Shown: positions 16,684 to 26,470, counted from the first letter of the stretch. The stretch is 64,000 nucleotides of DNA from an uncultured Mediterraneibacter sp. (GCA_944384505.1 CALWTQ010000009.1:1-64000); one strand, 5' to 3'. Numbers and translations: made by a program. The notes: a model not told the origin generated them from the letters alone.

Positions 16684-17679
16684 TTATTCTTCTATCCCCA
16701 GTGTCGCCATCATTACTGCCTTGATCGTATGCATCCGGTTCTCGGCCTCGTCGAACACTTTTGACTGCTCTGACTCAAACACTTCGTCCGTCACTTCCAT
16801 GTCAGTGATTCCAAATCTCTCGCCCATTTCTTTCCCAATCTTTGTCTTAAGGTCGTGGAATGCGGGCAGGCAGTGAAGGAAAATTGCGCCCTGCTTTGCG
16901 TTCTCCATCACTTCTTTTGTAACTTTATATGGAGTGAGTTCTTTGATTCTCTTCTCCCATACCTCGTCAGGTTCGCCCATGGACACCCACACGTCTGTAT
17001 AGATGACGTCCGCGTCTTTTGTCCCTTCTTTGACGTCTTCCGTAAGGGTGATCGACGCCCCGGATTCTTTCGCATACTCCTGACACTGTGCCACAAGCTC
17101 AGCATTCGGGAAATAGTCTTTCGTAGTACATGCCACAAAGTCGAGTCCCAATTTAGAACATGCCACCATCAGGGAATTCCCCATATTGTAACGGGCGTCT
17201 CCCATATAGACCAGCTTCAGTCCCTTAAGAGTACCGAAATTCTCACGGATCGTCAGCATATCCGCAAGCATCTGAGTCGGATGATATTCATTCGTCAGAC
17301 CGTTCCACACCGGTACGCCTGCGTACTCTGCCAGCTCTTCCACAATCTCCTGTCCAAATCCACGGTATTCGATCCCGTCAAACATTCTTCCAAGCACACG
17401 CGCAGTATCTTCAATGCTTTCCTTCTTTCCCATCTGAGAGCCGGTAGGACCAAGATAAGTAGTTCCCATTCCCATGTCGTGGGCCGCCACCTCGAATGCG
17501 CAGCGCGTCCTTGTACTGTCTTTCTCAAAGAGCAGCGCTACGTTCTTTCCATGCCAGTGATCCACGGGAACTCCATTTTTCTTCTTCTCCTTGACCTCTG
17601 CCGAGAGATCCAGCAGATATGTAATTTCCTCCGGTGTAAAATCCTTCAGTGTAAGAAAATTTCTTCCTTTTAAATTCAT
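16684..17679 (-). CDS. argF: ornithine carbamoyltransferase
   Basis: Converts ornithine and carbamoyl phosphate to citrulline in arginine synthesis (or the reverse in catabolism). The 331-residue protein has the carbamoyl-phosphate motif STRTR, the ornithine-side SMG loop, and HCLPAFHD with the catalytic Cys. I start it at 17679 (or the ATG just before, 17682), after GGAGATGATTGTT; longer frames begin before the likely transcript start. It has its own promoter overlapped by an ARG box, which points to the anabolic enzyme repressed by ArgR. It stands apart from other arg genes, bracketed by two repeat elements. Confidence 0.95.
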   Translation of the reverse strand: MNLKGRNFLTLKDFTPEEITYLLDLSAEVKEKKKNGVPVDHWHGKNVALLFEKDSTRTRCAFEVAAHDMGMGTTYLGPTGSQMGKKESIEDTARVLGRMFDGIEYRGFGQEIVEELAEYAGVPVWNGLTNEYHPTQMLADMLTIRENFGTLKGLKLVYMGDARYNMGNSLMVACSKLGLDFVACTTKDYFPNAELVAQCQEYAKESGASITLTEDVKEGTKDADVIYTDVWVSMGEPDEVWEKRIKELTPYKVTKEVMENAKQGAIFLHCLPAFHDLKTKIGKEMGERFGITDMEVTDEVFESEQSKVFDEAENRMHTIKAVMMATLGIEE

Positions 17680-17789
17680 CATAACAATCATCTCCATCTT
17701 AATTTTATAAATACAAAACTCCGTTCCATCTCCCCTGCCGGCCGCATACATGCCGCCGCACATATACCGCCTTTTCTTTAACATAGATC

Positions 17790-17819
17790 AGTATACACGC
17801 TTATGCATAAAAATGCAAT
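17790..17819 (-). promoter_or_regulatory. argF promoter with ArgR operator
   Basis: Minus-strand TTGCAT (17813-17818), 17-bp spacer, TATACT (17790-17795). On the plus strand TATGCATAAAAATGCAAT (17802-17819) matches 15 of 18 positions of the Bacillus ARG box CATGAATAAAAATGCAAG. The operator covers the -35 and half the spacer, as expected for repression by ArgR with arginine. Confidence 0.8.
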
Positions 17820-17874
17820 ATTTTTGTATAAAAACTCATTCTAATACTTAACAGTTCGCCCTATGGCTGAACTA

Positions 17875-19149
17875 TTACATCAACACCGTCACACGGAATG
17901 AATCATCTGTGTAATCAATCTTAATCTCACCTGCATATTTCTGCACGATCTGCCGGACACTTCGCAGCCCGATTCCATGGGCGGCCCTGTCCTCCTTATC
18001 TGTCTCCAAATTCCCTTGTTTTTCTATGACCGAATTCTTTTTCGTATTCTCGATCTCATAGCTGAAATGTCCCTTTGCCCAACGCGCTTTCAGCAAAATC
18101 CGTCGTTCCTTTGCATCACGTATCTTCACGCATGCCTCAATAGCGTTATCCAGCGTATTGGCGAAAAGCGAGCATAGATCAATATCATCCATTGGAAGTG
18201 CCTCCTGCAAATCCACCTGATACTCACAGGCAATTCCTTCTGACTGAGCTTTCTGCATTTTCGCATTCAGAACCGCATTCACTACGGGATCAGGGCAGTA
18301 TGATTTCGCCTGTACTGCAAACTCCTGGTTCAGCCCGTGCAGGTATTCTTCTGCCTTTTCATACTTTCCATCCCGCAGAAGCATTGCCGCCACGCCCAGA
18401 TGATTCTTCATATCATGGCGCATCCTGCGGACAGTCTGCTGGCTTTTCTCGATCTCCTGATAGTAAGACTTCTGGTACTGCATCGTCTCCAGTTCCATTT
18501 CTGACCGGACGATCTTCGCCATATAGGTACAGATATAACAGCAGCCCATACTGGTAATCAGCGTGGCGATGCAGGCAGGCCACGCCAGGTAGGAATCATC
18601 ATATCCGCATTTATAGATGATAATAATGATCCCGATAAATGACGCGAGTGAAATCAATGATAAAAGCAGCCACATCCTTCTGGTCAGCAGCCGGATCGCC
18701 CGCGGCACCCAGATTTTCACATACCGGTAAATCACGTACCAGACCGGCACCTTAAGCGCACGGAATATCAGATAAAGTATATTTTCCCCCTGGTGAGACA
18801 TCTGCATGTCGAAACCATATTCCCATATCTTCTGCCCTATATCCTGCAGCAGGAAGGCCACCGCCATCATCGACGGATAGACAATCAGCGCTGCCGTGGC
18901 TTTCATAAACCACTCGCCTTTATGAAAGATGATCAGGATCGGCACCAGCCCCAGCAGACTTCCAACTGTCCCGGTGATCTCCTCCGGATACACAATTGCA
19001 TTGCAGGTGACAAGCAGACAGAGAATCTCTATTCCCCACAGAATCCGGTTCTGAAACCGAAGCGGCACAAATTCCCTTAAAATCAAAAAAATCAGCGCCG
19101 AATACGCCAGCAGAGAAATATCATCCACTAAAAGAAATATCAAATTCAT
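17875..19149 (-). CDS. sensor histidine kinase, AgrC/ComD-like (GHKL)
   Basis: A 424-residue membrane kinase. About six hydrophobic helices fill residues 1-210, followed by a coiled dimerisation region with the phospho-accepting His245 (RRMRHDMKNH) and a GHKL ATPase domain with the N box (LFANTLDNAIEAC) and G box (GIGLRSVRQIV). This layout is that of peptide-sensing kinases of the HPK10 class. It follows the LytTR regulator by 12 nt and must phosphorylate it. No AgrB/AgrD-like peptide gene is nearby, so the signal is unknown. Confidence 0.9.
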   Translation of the reverse strand: MNLIFLLVDDISLLAYSALIFLILREFVPLRFQNRILWGIEILCLLVTCNAIVYPEEITGTVGSLLGLVPILIIFHKGEWFMKATAALIVYPSMMAVAFLLQDIGQKIWEYGFDMQMSHQGENILYLIFRALKVPVWYVIYRYVKIWVPRAIRLLTRRMWLLLSLISLASFIGIIIIIYKCGYDDSYLAWPACIATLITSMGCCYICTYMAKIVRSEMELETMQYQKSYYQEIEKSQQTVRRMRHDMKNHLGVAAMLLRDGKYEKAEEYLHGLNQEFAVQAKSYCPDPVVNAVLNAKMQKAQSEGIACEYQVDLQEALPMDDIDLCSLFANTLDNAIEACVKIRDAKERRILLKARWAKGHFSYEIENTKKNSVIEKQGNLETDKEDRAAHGIGLRSVRQIVQKYAGEIKIDYTDDSFRVTVLM

Positions 19150-19161
19150 ATATCTTTACTC

Positions 19162-19863
19162 CTACTGAAGCATATATTTCGCAAATGCGATGGAAAGGTC
19201 AGATTTGCACGAGCGGCTCACCGGAAGTTCCTCTCCGGCCACCACCGCTGTATTCTGGTGGATCGCATCAAGATATTTCATATGTACCAGATACCGGTTA
19301 TGAATCCGCACAAATGATTCCGGAAGCTGAGTTTCCAGATCACTGAGCTTCTCATAAAAAGTGTACTCCTCATCCGTAGTCACTGCATGCACTATGCGCC
19401 GCTCACTGGAAAAATATTTCACAGAAGACAGAGGCAGGCGGATGCTCCCGCTCTTCTGCTCTATAACAAAATACTTCTCCGCCTCCACATCAAGCTCCTC
19501 AAGAGCCGCATGGAGAACCTCTGCAATCTTCTCAGGATCATACGGCTTTAAGATATAATTAAGAGCCCTCACCTCATATCCCTGAAACACAAAATCAGCA
19601 TACGAAGTAACAAAGATAATCTCCATCTGGCGTTTCATCTGGCGAAGCTTCCTGGCCGCCGTGACGCCATCTATCCCCTTCATCTCAATATCAAGGAAAA
19701 GGATCTGACAGTCCGCCTTGCCAAGCCCGGCTATCAGCTCCTCCCCGCTGGAAAACTCCTCTATATGATAGTCGATTCCGCACAGCTGAAGCTCTGTGCC
19801 GATAATTCGCTTAAGATCACTGCGATATACTTTCTCATCATCACAGACCGCAAGCTGTAACAT
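19162..19863 (-). CDS. LytTR-family response regulator (AgrA-like)
   Basis: A 233-residue response regulator with a receiver domain (phospho-acceptor Asp58 in LFLDIEMKG, conserved Lys later) and a C-terminal LytTR DNA-binding domain (~135-230, with VRIHNRYLVH). It is the first gene of a two-gene unit with the GHKL kinase. Its promoter is TTGTCT-17-TATAAT on the minus strand (19900-19928), at the very edge of repeat copy 2. Typical targets are LytTR direct repeats; none was found with confidence here. Confidence 0.92.
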   Translation of the reverse strand: MLQLAVCDDEKVYRSDLKRIIGTELQLCGIDYHIEEFSSGEELIAGLGKADCQILFLDIEMKGIDGVTAARKLRQMKRQMEIIFVTSYADFVFQGYEVRALNYILKPYDPEKIAEVLHAALEELDVEAEKYFVIEQKSGSIRLPLSSVKYFSSERRIVHAVTTDEEYTFYEKLSDLETQLPESFVRIHNRYLVHMKYLDAIHQNTAVVAGEELPVSRSCKSDLSIAFAKYMLQ

Positions 19864-19899
19864 GGCGCTATCCTCCCGATGCCTGTTATATCCCGTGAA

Positions 19900-19928
19900 A
19901 TTATACCACTATGAAAAATGGAAGACAA
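19900..19928 (-). promoter_or_regulatory. promoter of the LytTR two-component operon
   Basis: Minus-strand TTGTCT (19923-19928), 17-bp spacer, TATAAT (19900-19905). It ends 10 bp from the left end of repeat copy 2, so the element inserted just upstream without destroying it. Confidence 0.7.
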
Positions 19929-19937
19929 GTAGATGTA

Positions 19938-20701
19938 CAGCTATAAAGTTCACTAACGCCTCTGTGAAAAACGTCCGAAAACAGGGTATTTCTGAGACGT
20001 ATTCTGCGGGGATGGAGGATAACTCCGGGCTTCGCTCCAGGGGATAAGGGAAACTAGGAAGCTGCGAATGCGGACTAAATACAAGGACAGCAGGTGAACA
20101 ACTCGCTTTAGCTCAAACAAGTTCACCTGCTGTCCTAACGTCCACCTCCGCAGCTTCAAGTTTCACTAATCCCCTTCCGAAGGCGCCCATCGCCCTCCTC
20201 CATCCCCGCAGAATCTTTCTCGAAATGGGGCTGTTTTCTGGGCTTTTTAAATCGGACGTCAATGAATCTATAGCTTCCAAAAGTAAGGCGCGGCCGGAAG
20301 ACTGTCGCAATAGAACGGCTCCAAGCCACGCCAAATTTCTCTTTACAGCTCTGTTTAGGGCAGTAACACTTCCGTCTGGGAATGCGCAGGAAGCGGAGCG
20401 GATATTTTGAGCGTATTATCTGAGGGAGGGAACAGGAGGGACATGCGCCTTTGGAGGAATCTGTTGGAAGATCTTAGAAGGCGGAGAGGTGTTGTTAAGC
20501 GGTACGGCGGGGTTGTCTGAGTGAAACGAGTTCCCCGGCGTACCGCTTTGCTGTTAAACAACTCTTCGGCTTCTTAGATTCTTCCCAGATTTCGGAACGA
20601 AGCATGAAACTCCTGTTCCCTTCATCAGAATACGCGTTACAAAATATCTGCTCCGCTTCCGGACACATTTTTCCAGAAAGTGTTAGTGAACTTTATAGCT
20701 G
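19938..20701. mobile_element. non-coding TIR element, copy 2 (MITE-like)
   Basis: A 764-bp element in the same orientation as copy 1. Its ends are a perfect 20-bp terminal inverted repeat (19938-19957, CAGCTATAAAGTTCACTAAC, and 20682-20701). The first ~340 bp are very close to copy 1 by eye, the second half less so, but the stems are kept. No gene is supported. The remaining bases to 20818 hold only the upstream region of the ABC transporter, with TATAAT at about 20783. Confidence 0.82.
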
Positions 20702-20818
20702 AACTGTTACAGAAAATTACATAAAGCGTGTCAAACTTGACATTACGTCCCGTTCAATCTCTTCCTTTTTTTCACTACAATATAATCACACCAAACGAAA
20801 TACAAGGAGGGCTTTAGT

Positions 20819-21562
20819 ATGCTGACTGTTGAACATCTCTATAAAAGTTACCAGACCGGCAAGACAAAATATGAAGTGTTAAAGGACGTATCATTCGAAG
20901 TGGAGGAGGGCGAGTTTGTAGCGGTTATGGGGCCGTCCGGTTCCGGAAAGACCACTCTTCTAAACTGCATCTCCTGTTTTATTCCCTACGATAAAGGAAG
21001 TATCTCTCTAAAAGATGTAAACCTCTCTAAACTGAATGAAAAACAGATCGCCAAAGTAAGGAACGAGAAGCTGGGTTTTGTTTTTCAGGATTTCATGCTT
21101 CTGGACGGACTTACAATCCTTGAAAATGTCTGCGTTCCTAAGGTCATCCGAAAGGAGCCCTACAAACAGATGGAGGCGAAGGCGAAGAAGCTTCTGAAAA
21201 TGTTCGGCATCTCGGAGATCGCGGGGAAATATCCGGCGGAAATATCCGGCGGCCAGAAGCAGAGAACCGCGGTTGCCCGGGCTCTTATGAATGATCCGCT
21301 GCTGATCCTTGCTGACGAGCCTACTGGAAACCTGGACAGCCGTTCCAGCGAAGCGGTCATTGGCGCTTTCCTCGAGGCGCAGGAAAAGCTGAACGCTACA
21401 ACCTTTATGGTGACGCACGACAGTTTTTCTGCCAGCTACTGTGACCGGGTGATCGTGATGAAAGATGGAAAGATATTTACTGAGCTGGTAAGAAAGGGCG
21501 GCAGAAGGGAATTTTTAGACGAGCTGCTCACTGTATTAAGAGACTTGAATGGTGGTGAATAA
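20819..21562 (+). CDS. ABC transporter ATP-binding protein, BceA type
   Basis: A 247-residue ATPase of the MacB/BceA group. Walker A GPSGSGKTT (~40), signature SGGQKQR (~145), Walker B LLILADEPTGNLD (~165) and the H-loop THD are all present. It energises the following FtsX-type permease, which it overlaps by one base. BceAB systems confer resistance to peptide antibiotics such as bacitracin by freeing lipid targets. The usual BceRS regulator pair is missing; the nearest two-component system is the LytTR pair across the repeat element. AAGGAGGG precedes the ATG. Confidence 0.92.
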   Translation: MLTVEHLYKSYQTGKTKYEVLKDVSFEVEEGEFVAVMGPSGSGKTTLLNCISCFIPYDKGSISLKDVNLSKLNEKQIAKVRNEKLGFVFQDFMLLDGLTILENVCVPKVIRKEPYKQMEAKAKKLLKMFGISEIAGKYPAEISGGQKQRTAVARALMNDPLLILADEPTGNLDSRSSEAVIGAFLEAQEKLNATTFMVTHDSFSASYCDRVIVMKDGKIFTELVRKGGRREFLDELLTVLRDLNGGE

Positions 21563-23679
21563 TGATGACATTGCGTATTCTGTGGGGAAAATTACGAAAA
21601 AGAAATAAAGCGGATTATCGGCAGTTCCAGTTCAGCGTCGCATTTGCAATTATGCTGATCTCATCTTTTCTGCTTCTTATATGCAGCCCGCTGATCCAGG
21701 GAGCATTTCCTGAGGGAGGAGATTCCTCCAAGCAGGCCTGGCTGATCTTTGGAGTCGCAGCTGTCGGCTGCATCGTATTCGTCCTGTATGTAACGAAGCT
21801 GTTTCTAAGATATAAAAGCCGGGAGATCGGAATCTTTCTCGCCCTTGGGACGGAAAAGCATATGCTGAAACGATCACTCACCGCGGAGCTGGCTCAGATG
21901 ACGTCCATCTGCTCTGCCATCGGTATCGCTTCCGGAGCCGTCGTGGCCTTCCTTGCCGGAAAACTGGTGGAAGTGCTCGTATCGGATGTATATGACGGCA
22001 AGTTTGCTTACACCGTAACCGGTCTTCTCTTCTCTGTATGTTATGCGCTCGTCCTGTTTCTGATGATCCAGTTTCAGGCTGGGCGCTCTATGAAACGCAC
22101 CAACGTTATAGAGGTGATCAATGAACAGCGCCGCCAGGAGCCGATGAAGAAATCTGTCTCAAAGGCTTATCTGATCAGCGGAATTGTACTTACGTTTATA
22201 GGCATTTTCTGCGCTCTGGTCCTTCCACAGATCATCGCCTACACAATGGGGCTGTTCGTCGGATCATGGATGAACGCATTTTATCTTGCCGCCCTCTTTG
22301 GCATCTACAGGATTCTCGTATATGCGGTATCCAGCCGGCAGCGCGGACATAATCCGCAGAAATACTACAATAACCTGATTGATTACGGCATGATGAAGTT
22401 CCAGGGAGTATCCGTTGTCAGAAACATGCTGGTGATCACGCTCCTTCTCTTCGGAGGGCTTTTCGCCATTGCATACTTCCCGATGTACCTGACCAGTTCT
22501 GTGTCCGATCAGGGGTACGAGGCAGAGTTTTCTTACCGCTATCTGAATGACGCTGATGAGCCGGCTGAGAATGACATAGACGCTCTGGCGAATAAGCACG
22601 GAATCACTGTGGCAGACTACAGGGAAGCTGATTTCATCCGCATATTCGGAAGCGGAGTTGAGAGAGACGCGGACGAGAACAGCCAGCTTGTAGAGACATA
22701 TTATGAGAGATATGCCAAATATGACGTAACCAGCGCTTCTGAATTCAGGAAGCTGACCGGGATCAGTCTGGATATTCCAGCCGGATCATACTATCAGATC
22801 ATCGGAGGCACCTCCACCGAAAATCTCTGGACCAAATACGGAGAGATGGATCAGCTTTACATCGAGAGCGAAGACGCTTATCTGCCTCTGACTTATGTGG
22901 ACACTGTATCCTATGAGGCGTTAAATATCAGCGGAAACCGCGGCATGGGAGACGCAGCCCGCTTTGTTGTAAGCGACGCTGACTTTGAACGGCTTGACGC
23001 AGGGCTTGACGACAGCAGCCGGGAAACGCAGGTGCTCTTTAATACAGAAGGGGAAATGAAAGATAAGATCGCATTTTCCAATGAACTGTTCCGTGAATTT
23101 GCAGAGAGGATGTCCCCCTCCATGGATGTGATGGAATTTTATAATGCGGCGGCCGAGGAGAGAGAAGGCGCAGAGTATACGGAGACATTTGCCGGCGCCA
23201 TCGTGGACCCGGAAAATCCGTTAAAAGCCACGGACTGGCAGTTTGATCCTCTTATGACTCCTCTTGTGGATCAGCAGAATCTGATGGAACTTTCCACCCG
23301 GCTTTTGATGTTCGCGTACATCTTCGTGATCTGTATCGCAGCCGTAGGAGTCATCGGCTATACACGAAGTCAGAACGTAGGTCTTACGAACAGGCAGGTA
23401 TTCGAAGATATCAAACGTCTCGGCGCGGATCTTAATTACCGAAAGGCTCTGATGCGCAGACAAATCCGCAAAGTATTCGTCCTGCCAACCGTCTTAGGCG
23501 TCGGGCTTTCCATTCTATACGAGATGCTCATGCTCTGGAACAATGACAGAATCCTCTCCACAGGGGAAATCCGGGCTCTGCTCGCGCTCACTGCAGTTGC
23601 CGCGGGGGTTGTCGTCTACCAGTACGTGATCTACAGAATGTCGGTAAGCAAGACGGAACGTCTGCTGAGATTGGAGTAA
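21562..23679 (+). CDS. ABC transporter permease, BceB/FtsX type
   Basis: A 705-residue permease. Ten transmembrane segments are arranged as in BceB: one near residue 30, more to ~320, then a large extracellular domain (~325-580) between segments 7 and 8, and three final helices. That large domain is the substrate and kinase contact region in known systems. Target peptide is unknown. It is translationally coupled to the ATPase and followed 19 nt later by an unknown gene. Confidence 0.9.
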   Translation: MMTLRILWGKLRKRNKADYRQFQFSVAFAIMLISSFLLLICSPLIQGAFPEGGDSSKQAWLIFGVAAVGCIVFVLYVTKLFLRYKSREIGIFLALGTEKHMLKRSLTAELAQMTSICSAIGIASGAVVAFLAGKLVEVLVSDVYDGKFAYTVTGLLFSVCYALVLFLMIQFQAGRSMKRTNVIEVINEQRRQEPMKKSVSKAYLISGIVLTFIGIFCALVLPQIIAYTMGLFVGSWMNAFYLAALFGIYRILVYAVSSRQRGHNPQKYYNNLIDYGMMKFQGVSVVRNMLVITLLLFGGLFAIAYFPMYLTSSVSDQGYEAEFSYRYLNDADEPAENDIDALANKHGITVADYREADFIRIFGSGVERDADENSQLVETYYERYAKYDVTSASEFRKLTGISLDIPAGSYYQIIGGTSTENLWTKYGEMDQLYIESEDAYLPLTYVDTVSYEALNISGNRGMGDAARFVVSDADFERLDAGLDDSSRETQVLFNTEGEMKDKIAFSNELFREFAERMSPSMDVMEFYNAAAEEREGAEYTETFAGAIVDPENPLKATDWQFDPLMTPLVDQQNLMELSTRLLMFAYIFVICIAAVGVIGYTRSQNVGLTNRQVFEDIKRLGADLNYRKALMRRQIRKVFVLPTVLGVGLSILYEMLMLWNNDRILSTGEIRALLALTAVAAGVVVYQYVIYRMSVSKTERLLRLE

Positions 23680-23698
23680 ACTCCGGAAAGGCAAAACT

Positions 23699-24151
23699 AT
23701 GGCAGCACAGAACACTCAAATCTGGGAAATCACTTTTGAGCTGCAGTCCCCGTTCCTTCTCATAACGCCGGAACTGCTTTCAGAGGTGATCGCCCGATGC
23801 CAGAACTGCCGTGAAACTATACTGTCTCTTGACATGTTCTATCCGTCCGGCCTTATAAAATATCTGGAGCGGGTGCTGGCGTCTAATCAAAGCGAGACGT
23901 CAGCACCCGCTGGAGGAGCTGCTCCGGATGACATATTTACGATTCTCCTGACACAGCTGGAAAGTCTGCATGTCAGCCGCAGTCCGTGGTTTTCCGCTTT
24001 GGAATACACACAGGATGGCGGAAAACGGGCCAGCCTTTTCGCCGGATATACCAGGGAAGCACAGGAGATCAGCAGAGAGGGCGGCATATTCTTATACCGC
24101 CCAAAGGATCATATTCCCTGTTTCATCAAAAATACCGAAATGCATCACTGA
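23699..24151 (+). CDS. hypothetical protein after BceAB-type transporter
   Basis: I do not recognise this 150-residue protein. It has no membrane segment or signal peptide and no clear motif beyond a hydrophobic N-terminal strand region (WEITFELQSPFLLITPELL) and a Cys pair (CQNC, ~38-41). GGAAAGG precedes the ATG by 7 nt, and it lies 19 nt after the permease, so it is likely the third gene of that operon. It converges on the reductase gene, which ends 8 nt away. Confidence 0.6.
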   Translation: MAAQNTQIWEITFELQSPFLLITPELLSEVIARCQNCRETILSLDMFYPSGLIKYLERVLASNQSETSAPAGGAAPDDIFTILLTQLESLHVSRSPWFSALEYTQDGGKRASLFAGYTREAQEISREGGIFLYRPKDHIPCFIKNTEMHH

Positions 24152-24158
24152 ATCGCGT

Positions 24159-25829
24159 CTACTCCGTTTTCTTTCTGCTGAGCAGCTCCAATAGCTGTTC
24201 AGCATTCTTCTTTCCAAACACAACCCTTTCCCCGTCATTGATCACAAGGCAGGGGACGCTCATCACCTGATACCGGTCTTTGAGCGCCGGAAAATGATTA
24301 AGGTCATAAGCTTCCGCCGTCACATGGGGATTCTCAGCCGCAATGCGCTGGGCAGCCGTTACCAGCTCCGGGCACATGGTGCAGGACAGGGAGACCAGGA
24401 TCTTCATATTGACTGTGCCCGATATTGCCTGCACGTCCGCCAGCGTTTTCTCATCGAGGGGCTGCCCTGGTCCTGCCGTGTTATAAAGTCCAAGGACAAA
24501 CGACGTAAATTCATGGCCGCCGGGCACTCCGTGAAAGGCAAGGCCGCTCCACTCTCCATCCTTCCTGCATACCCGCACGCAGGGCAGTTCCTCCGCCTTC
24601 ACCGGAACAGAATCCGGGTCAGATAACCGGATGTCTTTCAACTGTATCTTATCTGTCAGCCCGGCAAGCTCTTCCGCATAGCTCTTAAGTTCCATTGAAA
24701 GGGGCGTATCATCCAGGTACAGCTCCAGTATCAGCGGGGAAGACATTTTATCAAATACTGACCTTAACTGTGCGGTCATCTCCGGAGTGAAGATACCGGC
24801 TGATTCTGCTGCCTTTACAGCGTTCTCTGCAGTCCCTGTTTCCTCCAGATTCATGCCTGCCGCCGGCTGTTCCGGATGAAGCCCGGTCTTTTTCTGCATA
24901 GCAGCCGCGTAACGCTCCAGCTCTGTCGCCGCAAGAGCTCCATCTCCCACTGCCGTGACCACCTGCCGCAAAGGTTTGATACATACATCCCCGGCGGCAT
25001 ACAACCCGTCACAGCTTGTCTTCATCAGACGGTCTGTCACGATATAACCTCGCTCATCACACTCTGCGATCCCTCTCACCAGATCCGTGGCAGGCTCATA
25101 CCCTGCAAAGACAAAGACTCCGAAATTTTCTCCTTCCGGCGGCCGGTATTCCGTGACCTCTCCCGTAACAGCATTCCGATAGCGCAGGCATTCAAGCGTC
25201 CTTTCCCCTGACGCTTCGATCACTTCCGTATTCGTGAGCACAGTGATCTTTTCATGGTTCAGCGCCGGCTCTGCAGCGGCAGGCGCGCAGCTGAATCCAT
25301 TCCCCCGGATCAAAATCGTCACATGCCGGGCATATTTCGTCAGGAATACACTCTCCTCGGCAGCCGCGAATCCGCCGCCGATCACAAAGACGTCCTTTCC
25401 GGTAAAAAATTCCCCGTCACAGGTAGCACAGTAGGCGATCCCTCTTCCACGGAATTCCTCTTCCCCCTGAAAGCCCACCATGCGCGGGTGCGCTCCAGCT
25501 GCCAGCAGTACGCCGAAACAGGAAAGCTCTCCCCGGCTGGTCTTTACTCTTTTTATATCACCGGACATATCAAGTCCTGTCACTTCCGCAAGCAGAAATT
25601 CCGCACCGAAATTCTGCGCCTGCCTGCGCATACTCTCAGTCAGCGCTCTCCCTGACGTGCGCTCCACTCCCGGATAGTTCACCACCTCTTCTGTGATCAC
25701 GATCTGTCCTCCGAACTGCTCCTTTTCCACAACAACAACGCGATAACGTGCCCTCGCCAGATAGAGTGCGGCAGTCAGTCCGGCCGGACCGCCCCCGATC
25801 ACAACTGCATCATATAATTCCTTCATCAT
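24159..25829 (-). CDS. AhpF-like NAD(P)H-disulfide reductase, TrxR domain fused to C-terminal thioredoxin folds
   Basis: A 556-residue flavoprotein. Residues ~5-310 are a thioredoxin-reductase domain with the FAD motif GGGPAG (12-17), the redox pair CATC (134-137) and a second nucleotide motif GGGFAA (151-156). After a linker, ~340-556 form tandem thioredoxin-like folds with the redox pair CTMC (483-486) and the cis-Pro loop SVPCLV. Classical AhpF has these folds at the N-terminus, so the order is reversed. It lies 77 nt after ahpC in the same direction and should pass electrons from NAD(P)H to AhpC for peroxide removal. Confidence 0.9.
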   Translation of the reverse strand: MMKELYDAVVIGGGPAGLTAALYLARARYRVVVVEKEQFGGQIVITEEVVNYPGVERTSGRALTESMRRQAQNFGAEFLLAEVTGLDMSGDIKRVKTSRGELSCFGVLLAAGAHPRMVGFQGEEEFRGRGIAYCATCDGEFFTGKDVFVIGGGFAAAEESVFLTKYARHVTILIRGNGFSCAPAAAEPALNHEKITVLTNTEVIEASGERTLECLRYRNAVTGEVTEYRPPEGENFGVFVFAGYEPATDLVRGIAECDERGYIVTDRLMKTSCDGLYAAGDVCIKPLRQVVTAVGDGALAATELERYAAAMQKKTGLHPEQPAAGMNLEETGTAENAVKAAESAGIFTPEMTAQLRSVFDKMSSPLILELYLDDTPLSMELKSYAEELAGLTDKIQLKDIRLSDPDSVPVKAEELPCVRVCRKDGEWSGLAFHGVPGGHEFTSFVLGLYNTAGPGQPLDEKTLADVQAISGTVNMKILVSLSCTMCPELVTAAQRIAAENPHVTAEAYDLNHFPALKDRYQVMSVPCLVINDGERVVFGKKNAEQLLELLSRKKTE

Positions 25830-25906
25830 TTTCTACCTCGTATAATAAGCCTTTTATTATTTCGGGGGCAGCACACAGCCGCCCCTTCTTTCAAGCCTCT
25901 TCTTGT

Positions 25907-26470
25907 TTATAACTGACCTACCAGATCCAGGCTCGGCTTCAGCGTCTCCGCCCCCGGCTGCCATTTCGCCGGGCACACCTCATCGCCATGCTCATATACG
26001 AACTGGCACGCCTGCAGTTTGCGCAGCAGTTCATCTGCGTTACGCCCCACATTTCCCGCATTGACCTCATAGGCCGCGATCTTTCCTTCGGGGTTGACGA
26101 TAAATGTCCCTCTCTCTGCCACGCCGTCTGCCTCAATGTAAACCTCAAAATCTCTTGAGATCACATGGGTCGGGTCAGCCAGCATGGGATATCCAATCTT
26201 TTTGATCCGGTCAGACGCGTCATGCCATGCCTTGTGGACATAGTGGGTATCACAGGATACAGAGTAGACTTCGCATCCTGCCGCCTGGAATTCCGGGTAT
26301 TTCTCCGCAAGATCCTCCAGTTCTGTCGGGCACACGAAAGTAAAGTCCGCCGGATAAAAGAAGAAAATGCTCCATCTGCCCAGTACGTCTTCCTTTTTTA
26401 CTTCTTTAAATGCGTTATTATGATACGCCTGCACACAGAACTCACCGATTTCTTTGTTGATTAATGACAT
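25907..26470 (-). CDS. ahpC: alkyl hydroperoxide reductase C (2-Cys peroxiredoxin)
   Basis: A 187-residue typical 2-Cys peroxiredoxin that reduces H2O2 and organic peroxides. The peroxidatic Cys47 sits in DFTFVCPTE and the resolving Cys166 in HGDEVCPAKW; the length matches the family. It is first in a unit with the AhpF-like reductase. The promoter TTGACA-17-TACAAT (26523-26551) is followed at once by a GTTAG-N6-CTAAT site rather than a clear PerR box, so control may be shared with the exporter and hydrolase genes to the right. Confidence 0.96.
   Translation of the reverse strand: MSLINKEIGEFCVQAYHNNAFKEVKKEDVLGRWSIFFFYPADFTFVCPTELEDLAEKYPEFQAAGCEVYSVSCDTHYVHKAWHDASDRIKKIGYPMLADPTHVISRDFEVYIEADGVAERGTFIVNPEGKIAAYEVNAGNVGRNADELLRKLQACQFVYEHGDEVCPAKWQPGAETLKPSLDLVGQL

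Noticed and set aside
17846-17876. AGTTCGCCCTATGGCTGAACT near-palindrome after the sensor kinase gene
   Set aside because: Looks like a partial echo of the repeat-element ends or a weak hairpin, but too short and imperfect to call, and lacks a T run.
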